Virus record (IMG/VR): IMGVR_UViG_3300037189_026210
Location: 1 to 64,000 of that record
Direction: 5' to 3' (one strand)
DNA length: 64,000 bases
From: a virus
Each line of letters starts with the position of its first letter. The stretch's first letter is position 1. Shown here piece by piece: positions 1-9,460 of this stretch. The notes beneath the pieces were generated by a model. It had not been told where the DNA came from and ran no database searches. It saw only the letters and a program-made list of their open reading frames with translations. Made by a program: the position numbers and the translations under genes.

Positions 1-692
1 CAAGTAGCGTTGATCTCACACCTTACGAAACGACTGGCTATGCACGTACATGCTACGTCACGACTGGCGAAACGGGATCGTTTGCAACTTTAAGTTCTAT
101 TTTTGAAACTGGTAACGGTATAAATTCACATGCTTTAAAAAATGCAAATAACCAAGCAATTGGAAGCTACGCTTTAGCAATTGGTTCTGGAAACATAGCT
201 TCTGGCAACTATTCGCAAACATTTGGCTCAAATATTATTACAAAACAGCATGGAGAAGTAGCTTTTTCGAACGGTAAATTTTCTGAAGATGGAGATTCTC
301 AATATTCTTTTGTAATAGGAAGAGTTGCAACAACAAATTCTTCGGCAACCAAAATTCTCATCAATGGACAAGATTCAATCATAAATTTAGATTTAAGAAA
401 TCACATATTATTTACCGCAAACATTGTTGGTGCTGGTAATGGTAAATATGCTTCGTTTGAATTGAAAGGAATGATTAAAAGATCAAATACTGAATCTGTT
501 TCTTTTGATTCTATTGATTTTACTAATAGTGTTTCAAAAGTAATTTTTGCGAGAACGAATTCTAGTTATGATGTTAATGCTATTGCAAGTAAAACTGATG
601 GATCTTTAAAGATCGAAGTGATTGGAGACTCTTCAAGTCAAATGAGATGGTTGGCTAAAATAGATCTATTGAAAATTAATTCAATTTATTAA
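1..692 (+). CDS. Tail fibre / adhesin, C-terminal part (5' end outside window)
   Basis: The frame is open from base 3 to a stop at 690-692, so the N-terminus lies upstream of the window. The visible part begins with YETTGYARTCYVTTGETG, the same repeat unit found several times in the next gene. It continues with short repeats of the YadA-head type (NNQAIGSYALAIGSGN, then ASGNYSQTFGSN), which are expected to form a trimeric beta-roll. The last roughly 120 residues look like a compact mixed beta domain. The shared repeat and adjacency to another fibre gene point to a receptor-binding or decoration fibre of the virion. The exact role and the missing N-terminus cannot be judged. Confidence 0.75.
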   Translation, partial: SSVDLTPYETTGYARTCYVTTGETGSFATLSSIFETGNGINSHALKNANNQAIGSYALAIGSGNIASGNYSQTFGSNIITKQHGEVAFSNGKFSEDGDSQYSFVIGRVATTNSSATKILINGQDSIINLDLRNHILFTANIVGAGNGKYASFELKGMIKRSNTESVSFDSIDFTNSVSKVIFARTNSSYDVNAIASKTDGSLKIEVIGDSSSQMRWLAKIDLLKINSIY

Positions 693-700
693 CACTCCTA

Positions 701-709
701 GTGTAAAAC
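701..709 (+). promoter_or_regulatory. GTGTAAAAC motif, candidate late promoter -10 element
   Basis: The sequence tagtgtaaaac lies nine bases before the ATG at 719. It is one of about ten copies of a TGTAA(A) motif found just upstream of first genes in this window. No -35 hexamer is recognisable. I infer a phage-specific promoter element. Confidence 0.4.
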
Positions 710-718
710 CTATATAGT

Positions 719-2995
719 ATGGCCATAAAGTTTAATCATGTAACAAATACAATCTCTTTTACGTCTGGCGCTTGCTCGTCGTCATTTGTTGATTCTTCAG
801 CTACTGGAATTTTTGAAACAACTGGTTATGCGCGTACATGCTATGTAACTAATGGGCAGACTGGTAACTTTGTAACTACGTCGCAAACGGGCGTATTCGC
901 ACTCTCCGCTAATACTGGTAACTTTGTAACTACGTCGCAAACGGGCGTGTATGAAACGACTGGCTATGCACGTAATTGTTACGTAACTACTGGACAGACA
1001 GGAAGTTTAAATTATGTTAAATGTCCATCTTCTCCAAGTGCTGGCTGTGTGATTTGTTATGATGGATCAAACTGGGTTGCTGGCACTTCCGCTGGCGGTG
1101 GTGGTGGCGGAACTACATTACCAAATGGTTCTACCGAAAATTCTGCATTATGCTGGAATGGTAGTTCTTGGACTACTGGACAAACCTATGTTGCGACTGG
1201 ACAAACTGGTGATTTTAATCCATTTATTTCTGATACTGTGAATTGTAATTTAAATTATAAATATGATTTAAATATAGTTTCTAATTCTACTGGTTCCGCT
1301 ATTTTTCAAGGCAACAATAACTCAATTAGTGGGCAATTAAATTCCCAAATAAATAATGGATCTTTTAATTCTATTAATACAAATGGATGTTATAACTATA
1401 TAGAAAATGGTTGTTTAAATTGTGTTGTTAGCGGTTCGTGTTTTTCAGAAATTTTAAACGGTATTTGCAATTCTATATCTGGAGGGTATTTTTCTGCAAT
1501 CGCAAATGGTAGTGGGAATTTAATTAGAGGAGGTTCCTCAATGGGCATATTTAATTCTCTTAGTTCGTGTATTTTGGGGACTACAGCATTTGCAAATACA
1601 ATACTTGGTGGATGCACCCATGTTATGTCAAGCGTTAACAGATCTATAGTTATTGGAGGGCTTTCGAATCATATTTGCGCTAGTTCAAATGATGCTGTTA
1701 TAAATGGTGGTCGCAGCAATATAATATGTGGTGCTGTAATTTCTGTACTGATAGGTGGAAATTGCAATAGATTATGTCATGGACCTGGAGCTTGTACTGC
1801 GACTGGCAGTATAATTATTGGTGGACAACAATCTGCAATTGTCGGATCTGGTTGTAGCGTTAATTTTAGCACATTGATTAATTCAGTTTCTGGATGCATT
1901 TCTTCTGGATGTATTAATACAATAATTAATGCTACATGTTCATGCATAGTTAGTGGAGCTTCAAATTCAGTAATTATTGGTTCTAGAAATACTATATCTG
2001 GTTACACAGGAGCTATTATCATTGGTTCTGGAATAACTGCAAATGCAAATAATACGTTGTTTGTTAGTAATTTACATTCTACTGGAATTATAAGTGGTGG
2101 TAGTATTTGTGGCACTGGCAATTTTGTTACAACATCGCAGACTGGAGCATTTGCTCCAGCTGTAGGAACTGGGATTTTTGTAACAACTGGACAAACTGGA
2201 TCTTTTTCATATGTCAGGTGTCCAAGTTCTCCAAGTGTTGGCTGTGTTATTTGTTATGATGGTTCAAATTGGGTGGCTGGAACTTCTGCTGGTGGCGGTG
2301 GTGGAACTACATTGCCAAACGGCACATCTGCAAATTCCGCTTTATGTTGGAATGGTAGTGCTTGGACAACTGGACAAACTTATGTTGCTACAGGTGCAAC
2401 TGGTAATTTTATAAATACATCTCAGACAGGAGGATTTGAAACAACTGGCTATGCGCGCTGTTGTTATGTAACAACTGGTCAAACTGGAAATTTTGGTGGA
2501 GGAGGAACTACGCTTCCTAATGGAACAGTTGCAAATTCTGCGATATGCTGGAATGGATCAGCGTGGACTACTGGACAAAGTTACGAAACAACTGGCTATG
2601 CACGCCGTTGTTACGTAACAACTGGTCAAACTGGAAATTTTTTAACTACAGCGGAAGTGCAAACTGGAAATTTTGCATTATTAAATCCAACTCCAATATC
2701 TACTACTTCTACAAATTATACTTTGGGCTTATCTGATAATGGAAAACCAATTATATTTAATACTAATGTTGTTACAAGTTTATTTGTTCCTCTTAATTCT
2801 GCAATTTCTTTTCCGTCTGGAGCCCAATTAACAATATTTCAAAAAGGAACTGGAATTGTGAATATAACTGGAAATGCAGGCGTTTCAATTTTATCAAATG
2901 GAAATAGATATAATTTAGTGGGTCAATATTCAATGGCTTCTCTTATTAAAATAACCACTAATGAATGGGCCTTGGGTGGCGATTTAACAGTTTAA
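719..2995 (+). CDS. Cysteine-rich repeat tail fibre with C-terminal beta domain
   Basis: This is a 758-residue low-complexity fibre. Units of the type TTGYARxCYVTTGQTG and FVTTSQTG recur from about residue 30 to 90 and again near 490-650. A larger module with two CxxC-like pairs, a Gly run and CWNGSxWTTGQTYVATG occurs at residues about 99-166 and 498-564, with a shortened third copy near 600-635. The centre (about 170-470) has irregular 7-10-residue repeats (NSISGG, NTIISG, IIIGG) typical of stacked beta-roll coils, with Cys at many turns. The last 100 residues resemble the terminal beta domain of many phage fibres and end WALGGDLTV. It is probably a virion receptor-binding fibre. No enzymatic motif is visible. 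Confidence 0.8.
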   Translation: MAIKFNHVTNTISFTSGACSSSFVDSSATGIFETTGYARTCYVTNGQTGNFVTTSQTGVFALSANTGNFVTTSQTGVYETTGYARNCYVTTGQTGSLNYVKCPSSPSAGCVICYDGSNWVAGTSAGGGGGGTTLPNGSTENSALCWNGSSWTTGQTYVATGQTGDFNPFISDTVNCNLNYKYDLNIVSNSTGSAIFQGNNNSISGQLNSQINNGSFNSINTNGCYNYIENGCLNCVVSGSCFSEILNGICNSISGGYFSAIANGSGNLIRGGSSMGIFNSLSSCILGTTAFANTILGGCTHVMSSVNRSIVIGGLSNHICASSNDAVINGGRSNIICGAVISVLIGGNCNRLCHGPGACTATGSIIIGGQQSAIVGSGCSVNFSTLINSVSGCISSGCINTIINATCSCIVSGASNSVIIGSRNTISGYTGAIIIGSGITANANNTLFVSNLHSTGIISGGSICGTGNFVTTSQTGAFAPAVGTGIFVTTGQTGSFSYVRCPSSPSVGCVICYDGSNWVAGTSAGGGGGTTLPNGTSANSALCWNGSAWTTGQTYVATGATGNFINTSQTGGFETTGYARCCYVTTGQTGNFGGGGTTLPNGTVANSAICWNGSAWTTGQSYETTGYARRCYVTTGQTGNFLTTAEVQTGNFALLNPTPISTTSTNYTLGLSDNGKPIIFNTNVVTSLFVPLNSAISFPSGAQLTIFQKGTGIVNITGNAGVSILSNGNRYNLVGQYSMASLIKITTNEWALGGDLTV

Positions 2996-2999
2996 TTTT

Positions 3000-5423
3000 A
3001 TGCCATTAAATACTTTAGGATCTTTATCGGGAAGTAGATCTAGATCACTGCCGCCTTATGCAATAAAAAGGCAACCTCAAAATTTGCAAAAAGTAGTAAA
3101 TGATCCAAATCCAAAATTTTTTGTTGAAGTGGCATCTAGAGTTGCAGTTAATTTAAATTATCAATGGAAAAGGGGTACTTCTTTATTGAATTTAACGAAT
3201 ATTCTTAATGCTAATAGTTCTTCATATTCTCCTCAAGATGATGCCGTTGGTGTTTATTATTATCAGTGTGAAATATCTTCATCAATTTATTCTACAATTC
3301 AAACGGAAATTAAAACATTTATTGTGAGTAATTTTTGGACTGCTAGAAATTCTGAAAGAAGTTATACTGCAATTGCGATGAGTAACGACGCAACAATACA
3401 AACTGCAACCGCTACAGTTCCTTATACTGGTGATAAAATTTATGTTTCAACAAATTCTGGAGTAACTTGGACGGCAAGAGATAGTAATAGAAATTGGTAT
3501 GGCATAGCCATGTCTTCAAATGGAGTTAGGCAAGCTGCAATAAATAGAGATGGAAGAATTTATCTTTCTACAAATTCTGGAACCACTTGGGGATCGACAA
3601 TAGGATTTGATAGAGTTTGGACGAGCGTGGCAATGAATCAAGATGGATCAATTATAGTCGCAACCACTAATGGATCACAAGGCATTCCGACTAGTAGAGT
3701 TTACATATCTTTGAATTCTGGATCTACTTGGACTGCAAAAGATCCAGCTATAGTAAATCCAACTACGCAATTTGAATATGATAGAAATTGGAATCAAGCT
3801 TCAATATCTGCAGATGGAACTAAAATAATTGTTGTTGGTGGAGCTTATGAGTACTCCTATTCAGGAGGTGTATTTCTTTCCGTAAATAGCGGAAGCACCT
3901 GGACACAAATATTAAATCTTACTGGTTTATCATATATAATAACGCAAATTAAGATATCAAGGGATGGAAATTTAATTTCCTACATAACTAATGACAAAAA
4001 AGTTTACAAAAGCACAAATTCAGGAGTTACATGGACAAGTGTTAATTTAGTAGATCCAGATGGAGCAACTAATTGGTGGCCTTCATCAATTTCACTATCG
4101 CTTGACGGTTCAAAACAATTTATTTCAACCTTCATGATAAATGGACAAGGATATAGCGATCGATCTAATATATTATTTAAATCTTCTGACTATGGAAATT
4201 CTTGGACAAAGCAATATATTGAATGGCCTTACACATGGACTGGTTCTGATATATCTTCTGATGGCTCAAAACAAACTATAATAGCAGGAAGAATATTTAC
4301 TTCTAGCGACTCTTCTACAAGAGTTAATCCTGCAACCCAAATTGGAGAATCGTTAGAAAAATCTACATCAAATGATGTTGCAGATATTAATAATGCAGGA
4401 GATAGATTAATTTTGGGAAATTTTCGGGCTCCCAACAATTTATTTGGTTGGGCAAAAGTTTATTCTTGGAATGGCGCAAGTTGGGTTCAATTAGGCTCAG
4501 ATATTACTGAATTAATTTCAAACCAAACTCAAGACAGCTCTTTTGGTTCGGGCGTTGCAATAAGTGGAGATGGAAATACAATAGGAATTTATGCATATAA
4601 ATATGACACTACTGCACGCATATTAACTTTTTCTTGGGATGGAGAAAAATGGAATAAAATTGGATCAACTTTAAATATTTCTGGACTTCCTTATGGATCG
4701 GTAGCTTACGGCGGAAAAATTATATTTAGTTCTTCTGGTAATAAAATGGCGGTTCAAAATTATAGTGTGCTTGGCAGCGTAAATGCTTATTCTTGGAGTG
4801 GATCAGATTGGGTACAGCTTGGCTCAACAATGAGTGGAGGAACTGTTGATAGTTTTGCTAAAGATATAGCCATGAATAATTTGGGAGATAAAATAATTAT
4901 TGGAGATTATCTTAATGACGGTGGAGGTACTAGTGGATCTAAGAGAGGTAGAGTTTTAATATACTCTTGGAATGGCTCAGATTGGGTACAATCTATTTTA
5001 AATGGATCAACTAATAATGATTCATTTGGAATGAAAGTTTCAATTAATGGCGATGGCACTAAAATAGTTGTAGCTTCAAATGCTGGAATTATAAGATCGT
5101 ATTCTTGGAATGGTTCAGCTTGGATTCAAATTGGTTCTGACATTAATTTATCCTCTTTATTGCCTATTGATTACGATAGATATATTGATATAAATGATAA
5201 TGGCGATAAAATTGCTATTGGATGTCCAAATGCTGACTATTCAGGATTTACTACTGGCGTTACTAAAATTTATTCTTTAGTTTCTGGAAACTGGGTGGAA
5301 AATGCTATTGATATCACATCATCGATAATGCAATATTCAGGAAAATCTGCAAAATTTAATTCTACTGGAACCGTACTACTTTCTATGGGAAATACTTTAG
5401 CTAAGGTATATTCTTTACCTTAA
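3000..5423 (+). CDS. Virion protein with Ig-like domain and two beta-propellers
   Basis: The 807-residue protein starts four bases after the previous stop. Residues about 30-108 look like an Ig-like sandwich (NLNYQWKRG ... GVYYYQCEIS). Residues about 110-455 carry at least six Asp-box/BNR signatures (STNSGVTWT, SLNSGSTWT, SSDYGNSWT and similar) separated by SxDG-type strands, as in sialidase and Vps10-type propellers. From about 465 to the end a different repeat appears (SWNGSDWVQLGS followed by FGxxVAISGDGxxI), five times, suggesting a second propeller. Its place after two fibre genes suggests a carbohydrate-binding adhesin on the tail or baseplate. Sialidase catalytic residues were not identified, so hydrolase activity is not claimed. 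Confidence 0.7.
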   Translation: MPLNTLGSLSGSRSRSLPPYAIKRQPQNLQKVVNDPNPKFFVEVASRVAVNLNYQWKRGTSLLNLTNILNANSSSYSPQDDAVGVYYYQCEISSSIYSTIQTEIKTFIVSNFWTARNSERSYTAIAMSNDATIQTATATVPYTGDKIYVSTNSGVTWTARDSNRNWYGIAMSSNGVRQAAINRDGRIYLSTNSGTTWGSTIGFDRVWTSVAMNQDGSIIVATTNGSQGIPTSRVYISLNSGSTWTAKDPAIVNPTTQFEYDRNWNQASISADGTKIIVVGGAYEYSYSGGVFLSVNSGSTWTQILNLTGLSYIITQIKISRDGNLISYITNDKKVYKSTNSGVTWTSVNLVDPDGATNWWPSSISLSLDGSKQFISTFMINGQGYSDRSNILFKSSDYGNSWTKQYIEWPYTWTGSDISSDGSKQTIIAGRIFTSSDSSTRVNPATQIGESLEKSTSNDVADINNAGDRLILGNFRAPNNLFGWAKVYSWNGASWVQLGSDITELISNQTQDSSFGSGVAISGDGNTIGIYAYKYDTTARILTFSWDGEKWNKIGSTLNISGLPYGSVAYGGKIIFSSSGNKMAVQNYSVLGSVNAYSWSGSDWVQLGSTMSGGTVDSFAKDIAMNNLGDKIIIGDYLNDGGGTSGSKRGRVLIYSWNGSDWVQSILNGSTNNDSFGMKVSINGDGTKIVVASNAGIIRSYSWNGSAWIQIGSDINLSSLLPIDYDRYIDINDNGDKIAIGCPNADYSGFTTGVTKIYSLVSGNWVENAIDITSSIMQYSGKSAKFNSTGTVLLSMGNTLAKVYSLP

Positions 5424-5427
5424 AATA

Positions 5428-6399
5428 TTACTGACCCATTAATTTCATCATTTGTTCCATATTTAAAGATCCACCATTCTTTTTTATTTCTTCAGAAAGG
5501 GAAACTTTTCTAGCAGATGGATCTAAAATATCCAAGTCTTTTGAAGTTGCGCCAAATACTGCAGTCGCACCATCTTTTGCTTGAGATTGAAAATTTTCTC
5601 TATTTTTCTTTGAATCAACAAAGTCAAAAATAGCTTTAGGATCTTTTCTTACATCATCTGGAATATCGTCGTGATATTGAAAAATATTATTAAATATTCT
5701 TCCATATAATAATAATTTCATTTGATATGCGGTTAATTCGTGAATAAATTTACCAAAGAAATTATATGGATTTTCACAAGCTGAAAGATATATGTTGAAG
5801 AAATCTTGTAATACTATATTTTGAATATTTAGATCCGATAAGTCGCTTGAAATGCGGAAGTAAGTTTTACTAAGTTCTGAAATTTCATCCGAAGTTAAAA
5901 TTCCAAAATCTTCATCTGAGTATTTTAATTTATTTAAATTATAATCTTCGTATATTAATGTGCGTAAGAATTCTTCGTTTGCCATTTTGTTGGCGTATGA
6001 TTCCGCGCTAGTTCCGACTAATTCGTTTTTTCTAGAGAGAAGAAAGTTTAATTCGCTTTCTTGCTCATTAATTGTTTTTTGATGAGCTTCTTTTTGCGAT
6101 GGAAGAAAAAGTTTTTCTTTTGTTTTTTTCAAATTAGAGATATAACTTTCTAATTCTGATATTTTTAGATCATCATTTGCAGACCAATCGCCATCATCTT
6201 TCAGTCTTTTATAAATCTGCTCTTCAGTTTCTATCCCTCTTTTGATTGCAACTCTCTTATACTTTTCGTAAAAAACCCCTATACAATTTTGGTCACGAAT
6301 TGTAAAGTGACGAAAAAACAACCTTTGACCGTTAAGATCAAAGGCTGTTCTTCCATCAAATATGTCTATTAAACTACTAGATAATGGATTATAATTCAC
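5428..6399 (-). CDS. Putative tail-assembly protein (chaperone-like)
   Basis: The 323-residue protein starts with GTG and overlaps the end of the 250-residue gene upstream by 11 bases, so the two are probably translationally coupled. It is acidic and mainly helical, with a likely coiled coil at about 80-130, and ends GGSLNMEQMMKLMGQ. I recognise no enzyme motif. Pairs of overlapping helical genes next to the tail tube and tape measure genes commonly encode tail-assembly chaperones. That assignment rests on context and is tentative. It converges on the 807-residue gene with a four-base gap and no visible terminator. Confidence 0.5.
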   Translation of the reverse strand: MNYNPLSSSLIDIFDGRTAFDLNGQRLFFRHFTIRDQNCIGVFYEKYKRVAIKRGIETEEQIYKRLKDDGDWSANDDLKISELESYISNLKKTKEKLFLPSQKEAHQKTINEQESELNFLLSRKNELVGTSAESYANKMANEEFLRTLIYEDYNLNKLKYSDEDFGILTSDEISELSKTYFRISSDLSDLNIQNIVLQDFFNIYLSACENPYNFFGKFIHELTAYQMKLLLYGRIFNNIFQYHDDIPDDVRKDPKAIFDFVDSKKNRENFQSQAKDGATAVFGATSKDLDILDPSARKVSLSEEIKKNGGSLNMEQMMKLMGQ

Positions 6400-7141
6400 C
6401 AGCTTCTATTTTTTTATCAAGATCTTCAAAATCTTCTTTTGTTGAAGCTTGATTGAAGAACCAAAAGGCAATTAATGTAGAAACTTTTTTTGAAATAACG
6501 CCATAATGCTCATCTGGAGATTCTTCTTTTAAATAAAAGTTTTGAAGTTTTTCCTCAAAATCAGTTCCTTGAAAATAAGCTTTTTCTTTTTCTTCACCGT
6601 CAGATTTAACATAAGTAAGATTAAGAATATACCAAAGCAATAATTTATTTTGAGCTTTTGAATCTGCAGTATGATCAAAGAGAGATCTGTAGTTAGATTC
6701 AATATCAATAATTTCTTTGCGAGTTTTTGTAAGGTCTTCTAATACTGCATCAATTTTTTCTTTATTTTCTTTCTTTTTAGTGGAACTTTCTAGGCGAATA
6801 TTTTCATTTTGAAGATCGTAGATTTTCTTATATAGATCCACTAATTTTTTAGATTCATTTTCGGAAAGCATTCCGCCAGTGTCCGAATACTTTTTTGCTA
6901 ACATGGCTTTTGTGAGAATGCCCTTTTTAATGCATTTACTCATTTCAACGCTATATTCTAAATCAGCTTCTTCGATTTGGCGACGGGTTGGCTTCTTTAG
7001 AGAAACTTGAAAAGGCACTTTTTCTATTACCTTTTTCATTACAATAATTTCCTCTTTCGTTTGTTCGTCTACTCTTTTCTCCTCTACTGTATTTTCCTTT
7101 TCTGAAAAAAGCGTAAAATTATATAAATTTTTTGATTCCAT
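6389..7141 (-). CDS. Putative tail-assembly chaperone
   Basis: This is a 250-residue charged protein. An N-terminal beta-rich part (1-55) is followed by a helical region containing RRQIEEADLEYSVEMSKCIK and GILTKAMLAKKYSDTGG (about 60-100), then a predicted coiled coil (about 105-150). The RRQIEEAD/AMLAKKY pattern is one I associate with conserved phage structural-module proteins that act in tail assembly, but I cannot confirm it here. It lies between a 96-residue protein and the 323-residue protein on the minus strand, facing the tail genes. The RBS is weak (AAGGA about 3 nt before ATG). Confidence 0.5.
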   Translation of the reverse strand: MESKNLYNFTLFSEKENTVEEKRVDEQTKEEIIVMKKVIEKVPFQVSLKKPTRRQIEEADLEYSVEMSKCIKKGILTKAMLAKKYSDTGGMLSENESKKLVDLYKKIYDLQNENIRLESSTKKKENKEKIDAVLEDLTKTRKEIIDIESNYRSLFDHTADSKAQNKLLLWYILNLTYVKSDGEEKEKAYFQGTDFEEKLQNFYLKEESPDEHYGVISKKVSTLIAFWFFNQASTKEDFEDLDKKIEAGEL

Positions 7142-7156
7142 ATTCCTTAACTTATA

Positions 7157-7447
7157 TTAATTTTTAAATACAAAACTTACACTAAAATCATTCATTTCTG
7201 TGTCAAATGATCTAATTGCTTCATTACCTAAATCTAAAACTCGCTTTCTAATTCTTGACATCTTTTCTTCATCAAATGTATCCGCATTATCAATTACATA
7301 ATGATATTCATATGGTATTTCTGATTTAATTTTTTTTAAATATTGATCATGTTCAAATTTTAAATCTTCAATAAGCATTAAGTATTGCTTAAAAAGTTGA
7401 CTTGTTGATTTTGATGATTTTTTTGCTAAAGATTCTTTTGCGTTCAT
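7157..7447 (-). CDS. Small conserved-looking structural-module protein, unknown function
   Basis: The 96-residue helical, charged protein is the first gene of the three-gene minus-strand block. It has no recognisable motif. It starts 45 bases from the divergent gene at 7493, so the short intergenic segment must hold promoters for both directions. Position suggests a role in head completion or tail assembly. Confidence 0.5.
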   Translation of the reverse strand: MNAKESLAKKSSKSTSQLFKQYLMLIEDLKFEHDQYLKKIKSEIPYEYHYVIDNADTFDEEKMSRIRKRVLDLGNEAIRSFDTEMNDFSVSFVFKN

Positions 7448-7478
7448 ACCTTGTACCTATTTTATAATAAAATTAAAA

Positions 7479-7487
7479 GTGTAAATA
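7479..7487 (+). promoter_or_regulatory. GTGTAAATA motif five bases before ATG
   Basis: GTGTAAATA is followed by five bases and the ATG at 7493. It overlaps TATAAATA, which is the T4 late promoter consensus, although that may be chance in AT-rich DNA. No -35 box is evident. The spacing predicts a leaderless transcript. Confidence 0.45.
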
Positions 7488-7492
7488 TAAAT

Positions 7493-7939
7493 ATGTCAGG
7501 CTTTTTAACGGAAAATCAAAAAGATAATATTAAAGATATTATCGATAGAATTCATGATACTTTTGCTAGGCAAATTACTGTTTATAAATTTGGACAAAAA
7601 GTCGCTATTGCAACAACTAATCAATACAATGCATTATACAAAACAAATGCAACTGCTAATCGTCAGCAGTTAACTCAAATTTCCAGAAATATAATGGCAA
7701 GAATTAAATATGAAAAATTTGATCAAACAAACTTTTATCAAGAAAAATCTCAAGAAAAAATTGTCATTCCAGAAGGTGCAGTTTACATAAAGGTTAATGA
7801 AGTAGACTACAATTATATTAAAGATGCTAAAACTATAGAATTAGATGGAAAAACTTTTGCCATTAGAAGTCCTGGAAAACCTGAAGGGATGTTCGGGCCT
7901 CAGTATTATCAATTTTTATTAATACCTCTTGAGAATTAA
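7493..7939 (+). CDS. Putative head-tail connector / neck protein
   Basis: An upstream TTG at 7451 is in frame, but the ATG at 7493 is preferred. It follows the GTGTAAATA element directly and the product then begins MSGFLTENQKDNIKDIIDRI. The 148-residue protein is helical at the N-terminus with a beta-rich C-terminal half (residues about 90-148). No catalytic motif is seen. It opens the plus-strand run joining-protein candidates, tail tube, tape measure, so a neck or head-tail joining role is likely from position alone. Confidence 0.5.
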   Translation: MSGFLTENQKDNIKDIIDRIHDTFARQITVYKFGQKVAIATTNQYNALYKTNATANRQQLTQISRNIMARIKYEKFDQTNFYQEKSQEKIVIPEGAVYIKVNEVDYNYIKDAKTIELDGKTFAIRSPGKPEGMFGPQYYQFLLIPLEN

Positions 7940-7941
7940 CA

Positions 7942-8595
7942 ATGAATGAAATTAAAATTAATTCTGCTTTAAGAAAAAAAATAAAAACTATTGCAATTAA
8001 AGAAGTCAAACAAAGAAAAAATAAAGACGTTCAGCAAATTGCACAGAAAGTGAAAGATGAAATGATAGCTGAGTTTTTAAAACATCCAGTTACAAAAGAG
8101 TTATTAGAAAAAAATACAGCTCAAAATTATAGTCAAACTTTAGTTGGATATGGAAATTTATATTCATTCATAGGCTTTGATTATCCAGAAGATCCAATAG
8201 TTCCAATTTTAGAAGTTTTAAATGCGACTAAAATAGATTTAAGATTTAATGGAAATAATCTTTTTTTATATGTTAAAATACCAACTCCAGAAGATATCTG
8301 GGCGGTAACGCCAATGCCTTGGGCAGATGGAAGAAGTTGGGCAAAAGGTATTGAATCTGGTATTTCTGGATTAAATTTTTACTTATCAATTCAAAAAGCT
8401 GGAATGAAAGCATTAAGAGCTTTCGAGGATTCTAGGTCTGGAGCTGCAATTCAGTCAAGCAAAACAATATCTCCATCTGCAAGATATAATCCAACTCAGT
8501 ATATAAGCACTTTATTAAAAAAATATAAAACAAAATTCTCTTCAATAGGAAAGAAGAGTAAAAACATATTTACAGAAGTAACGCCATTAGAATAA
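7942..8595 (+). CDS. Putative head-tail joining / tail completion protein
   Basis: The 217-residue protein starts two bases after the previous stop. A basic helical N-terminus (residues 1-60, rich in K and Q) is followed by a beta-rich section with PTPEDIWAVTPMPWADGRSW (about 113-132) and a basic tail. The size and position, two genes before the major tail tube, fit a gp10/neck-type or minor capsid joining protein. I do not recognise a specific family. Confidence 0.5.
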   Translation: MNEIKINSALRKKIKTIAIKEVKQRKNKDVQQIAQKVKDEMIAEFLKHPVTKELLEKNTAQNYSQTLVGYGNLYSFIGFDYPEDPIVPILEVLNATKIDLRFNGNNLFLYVKIPTPEDIWAVTPMPWADGRSWAKGIESGISGLNFYLSIQKAGMKALRAFEDSRSGAAIQSSKTISPSARYNPTQYISTLLKKYKTKFSSIGKKSKNIFTEVTPLE

Positions 8596-9437
8596 TGAAA
8601 CCTCAATTCCAACATAAACTCGCGACATCTTACTTGCTTTGGTTTGAGAATTTCTTCATGAAGAAATCAGAAGCTTATTCAATAAAAACTGGGATATTTA
8701 CTCATTTTGTAGATGATAGATTGCCAGTTGAGTATGAAAGTTTTGGTAGTCAATATAAGCAAATGGTTTACGACTCTTCTTTGCCGAATATTTATATACC
8801 TTCTGGTATATATGTTGACAATAGCTTTGTAGCTTTTGAAAGAGATAAGTATATGCTTGATTTTGATAATGGTAGATTTATCGCAAGCGGAGTCTCAAGT
8901 GGGAGTGCTGTTACAGGGCAATTTACAGTCAAAGATATAAACTTTTACTATACAAACGACACGGAAGAAAATATTGTTTTAAATGTACAAGAAAAAATAA
9001 ACCAGAGCGTTTCGAATGTTCATTTAGATTACTATCAACCTTACGAGCAAAAAATTCCAGCAATTTACATGTCAAATGATAGCATGAAAAACAAACCCTT
9101 TGCATTTGGCGGCATGAATGAAACTTTAACAAAAGCGAGGGCAACTATTATCGCAAACAATAGTTACGAATTAGATACTGCGTTGTCTATTTTTGCAGAT
9201 TCATATAATGAGAATATTTCATTAGTTGAATTCGAAGCTCATCCATTCAATGAATATTCTAGTTTAAAAACTGGATATTATTCTTACGAAGATATAAAAT
9301 CTACATATCCAAAAGAAATTTTTGTAAAAGAAGTTTATACGTCTAAACTTTCGGATAAATTAAAACAAAATTTATTGAAAGATTTATATATCGGCTTTAT
9401 AGATTTTGACTTATCTATTTTCAGATATAGATCTTAA
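8595..9437 (+). CDS. Putative tail terminator / neck protein
   Basis: The 280-residue protein overlaps the previous stop by one base (TAATG). It begins with a helix, is otherwise mainly beta, and contains GRFIASGVSSGSAVTGQFTV near residues 95-115, a pattern seen in phage structural proteins that pack as rings. It sits directly before the tail tube gene. A tail completion role is inferred from order only. Confidence 0.5.
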   Translation: MKPQFQHKLATSYLLWFENFFMKKSEAYSIKTGIFTHFVDDRLPVEYESFGSQYKQMVYDSSLPNIYIPSGIYVDNSFVAFERDKYMLDFDNGRFIASGVSSGSAVTGQFTVKDINFYYTNDTEENIVLNVQEKINQSVSNVHLDYYQPYEQKIPAIYMSNDSMKNKPFAFGGMNETLTKARATIIANNSYELDTALSIFADSYNENISLVEFEAHPFNEYSSLKTGYYSYEDIKSTYPKEIFVKEVYTSKLSDKLKQNLLKDLYIGFIDFDLSIFRYRS

Positions 9438-9460
9438 TTTTTCACATTTAAAATAGTAAA

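Noticed and set aside
719-2680. Repeated DNA units in the fibre gene considered as a CRISPR array or satellite
   Set aside because: Units are in one reading frame, vary synonymously and lack constant-length spacers. They are protein repeats.
3000-5423. Sialidase activity for the Asp-box protein
   Set aside because: Asp-boxes also occur in non-catalytic propellers. The arginine triad and the Tyr/Glu pair could not be identified.
7451-7492. In-frame TTG at 7451 as start of the neck protein gene
   Set aside because: The upstream 14 codons overlap the promoter-like element, and the ATG at 7493 has the spacing seen at other genes.
7480-7495. TATAAATA at 7486-7493 considered as proof of T4-type late promoters
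   Set aside because: Only this copy matches the T4 octamer exactly, while the other elements share GTGTAAA instead. The match is probably chance in AT-rich DNA.
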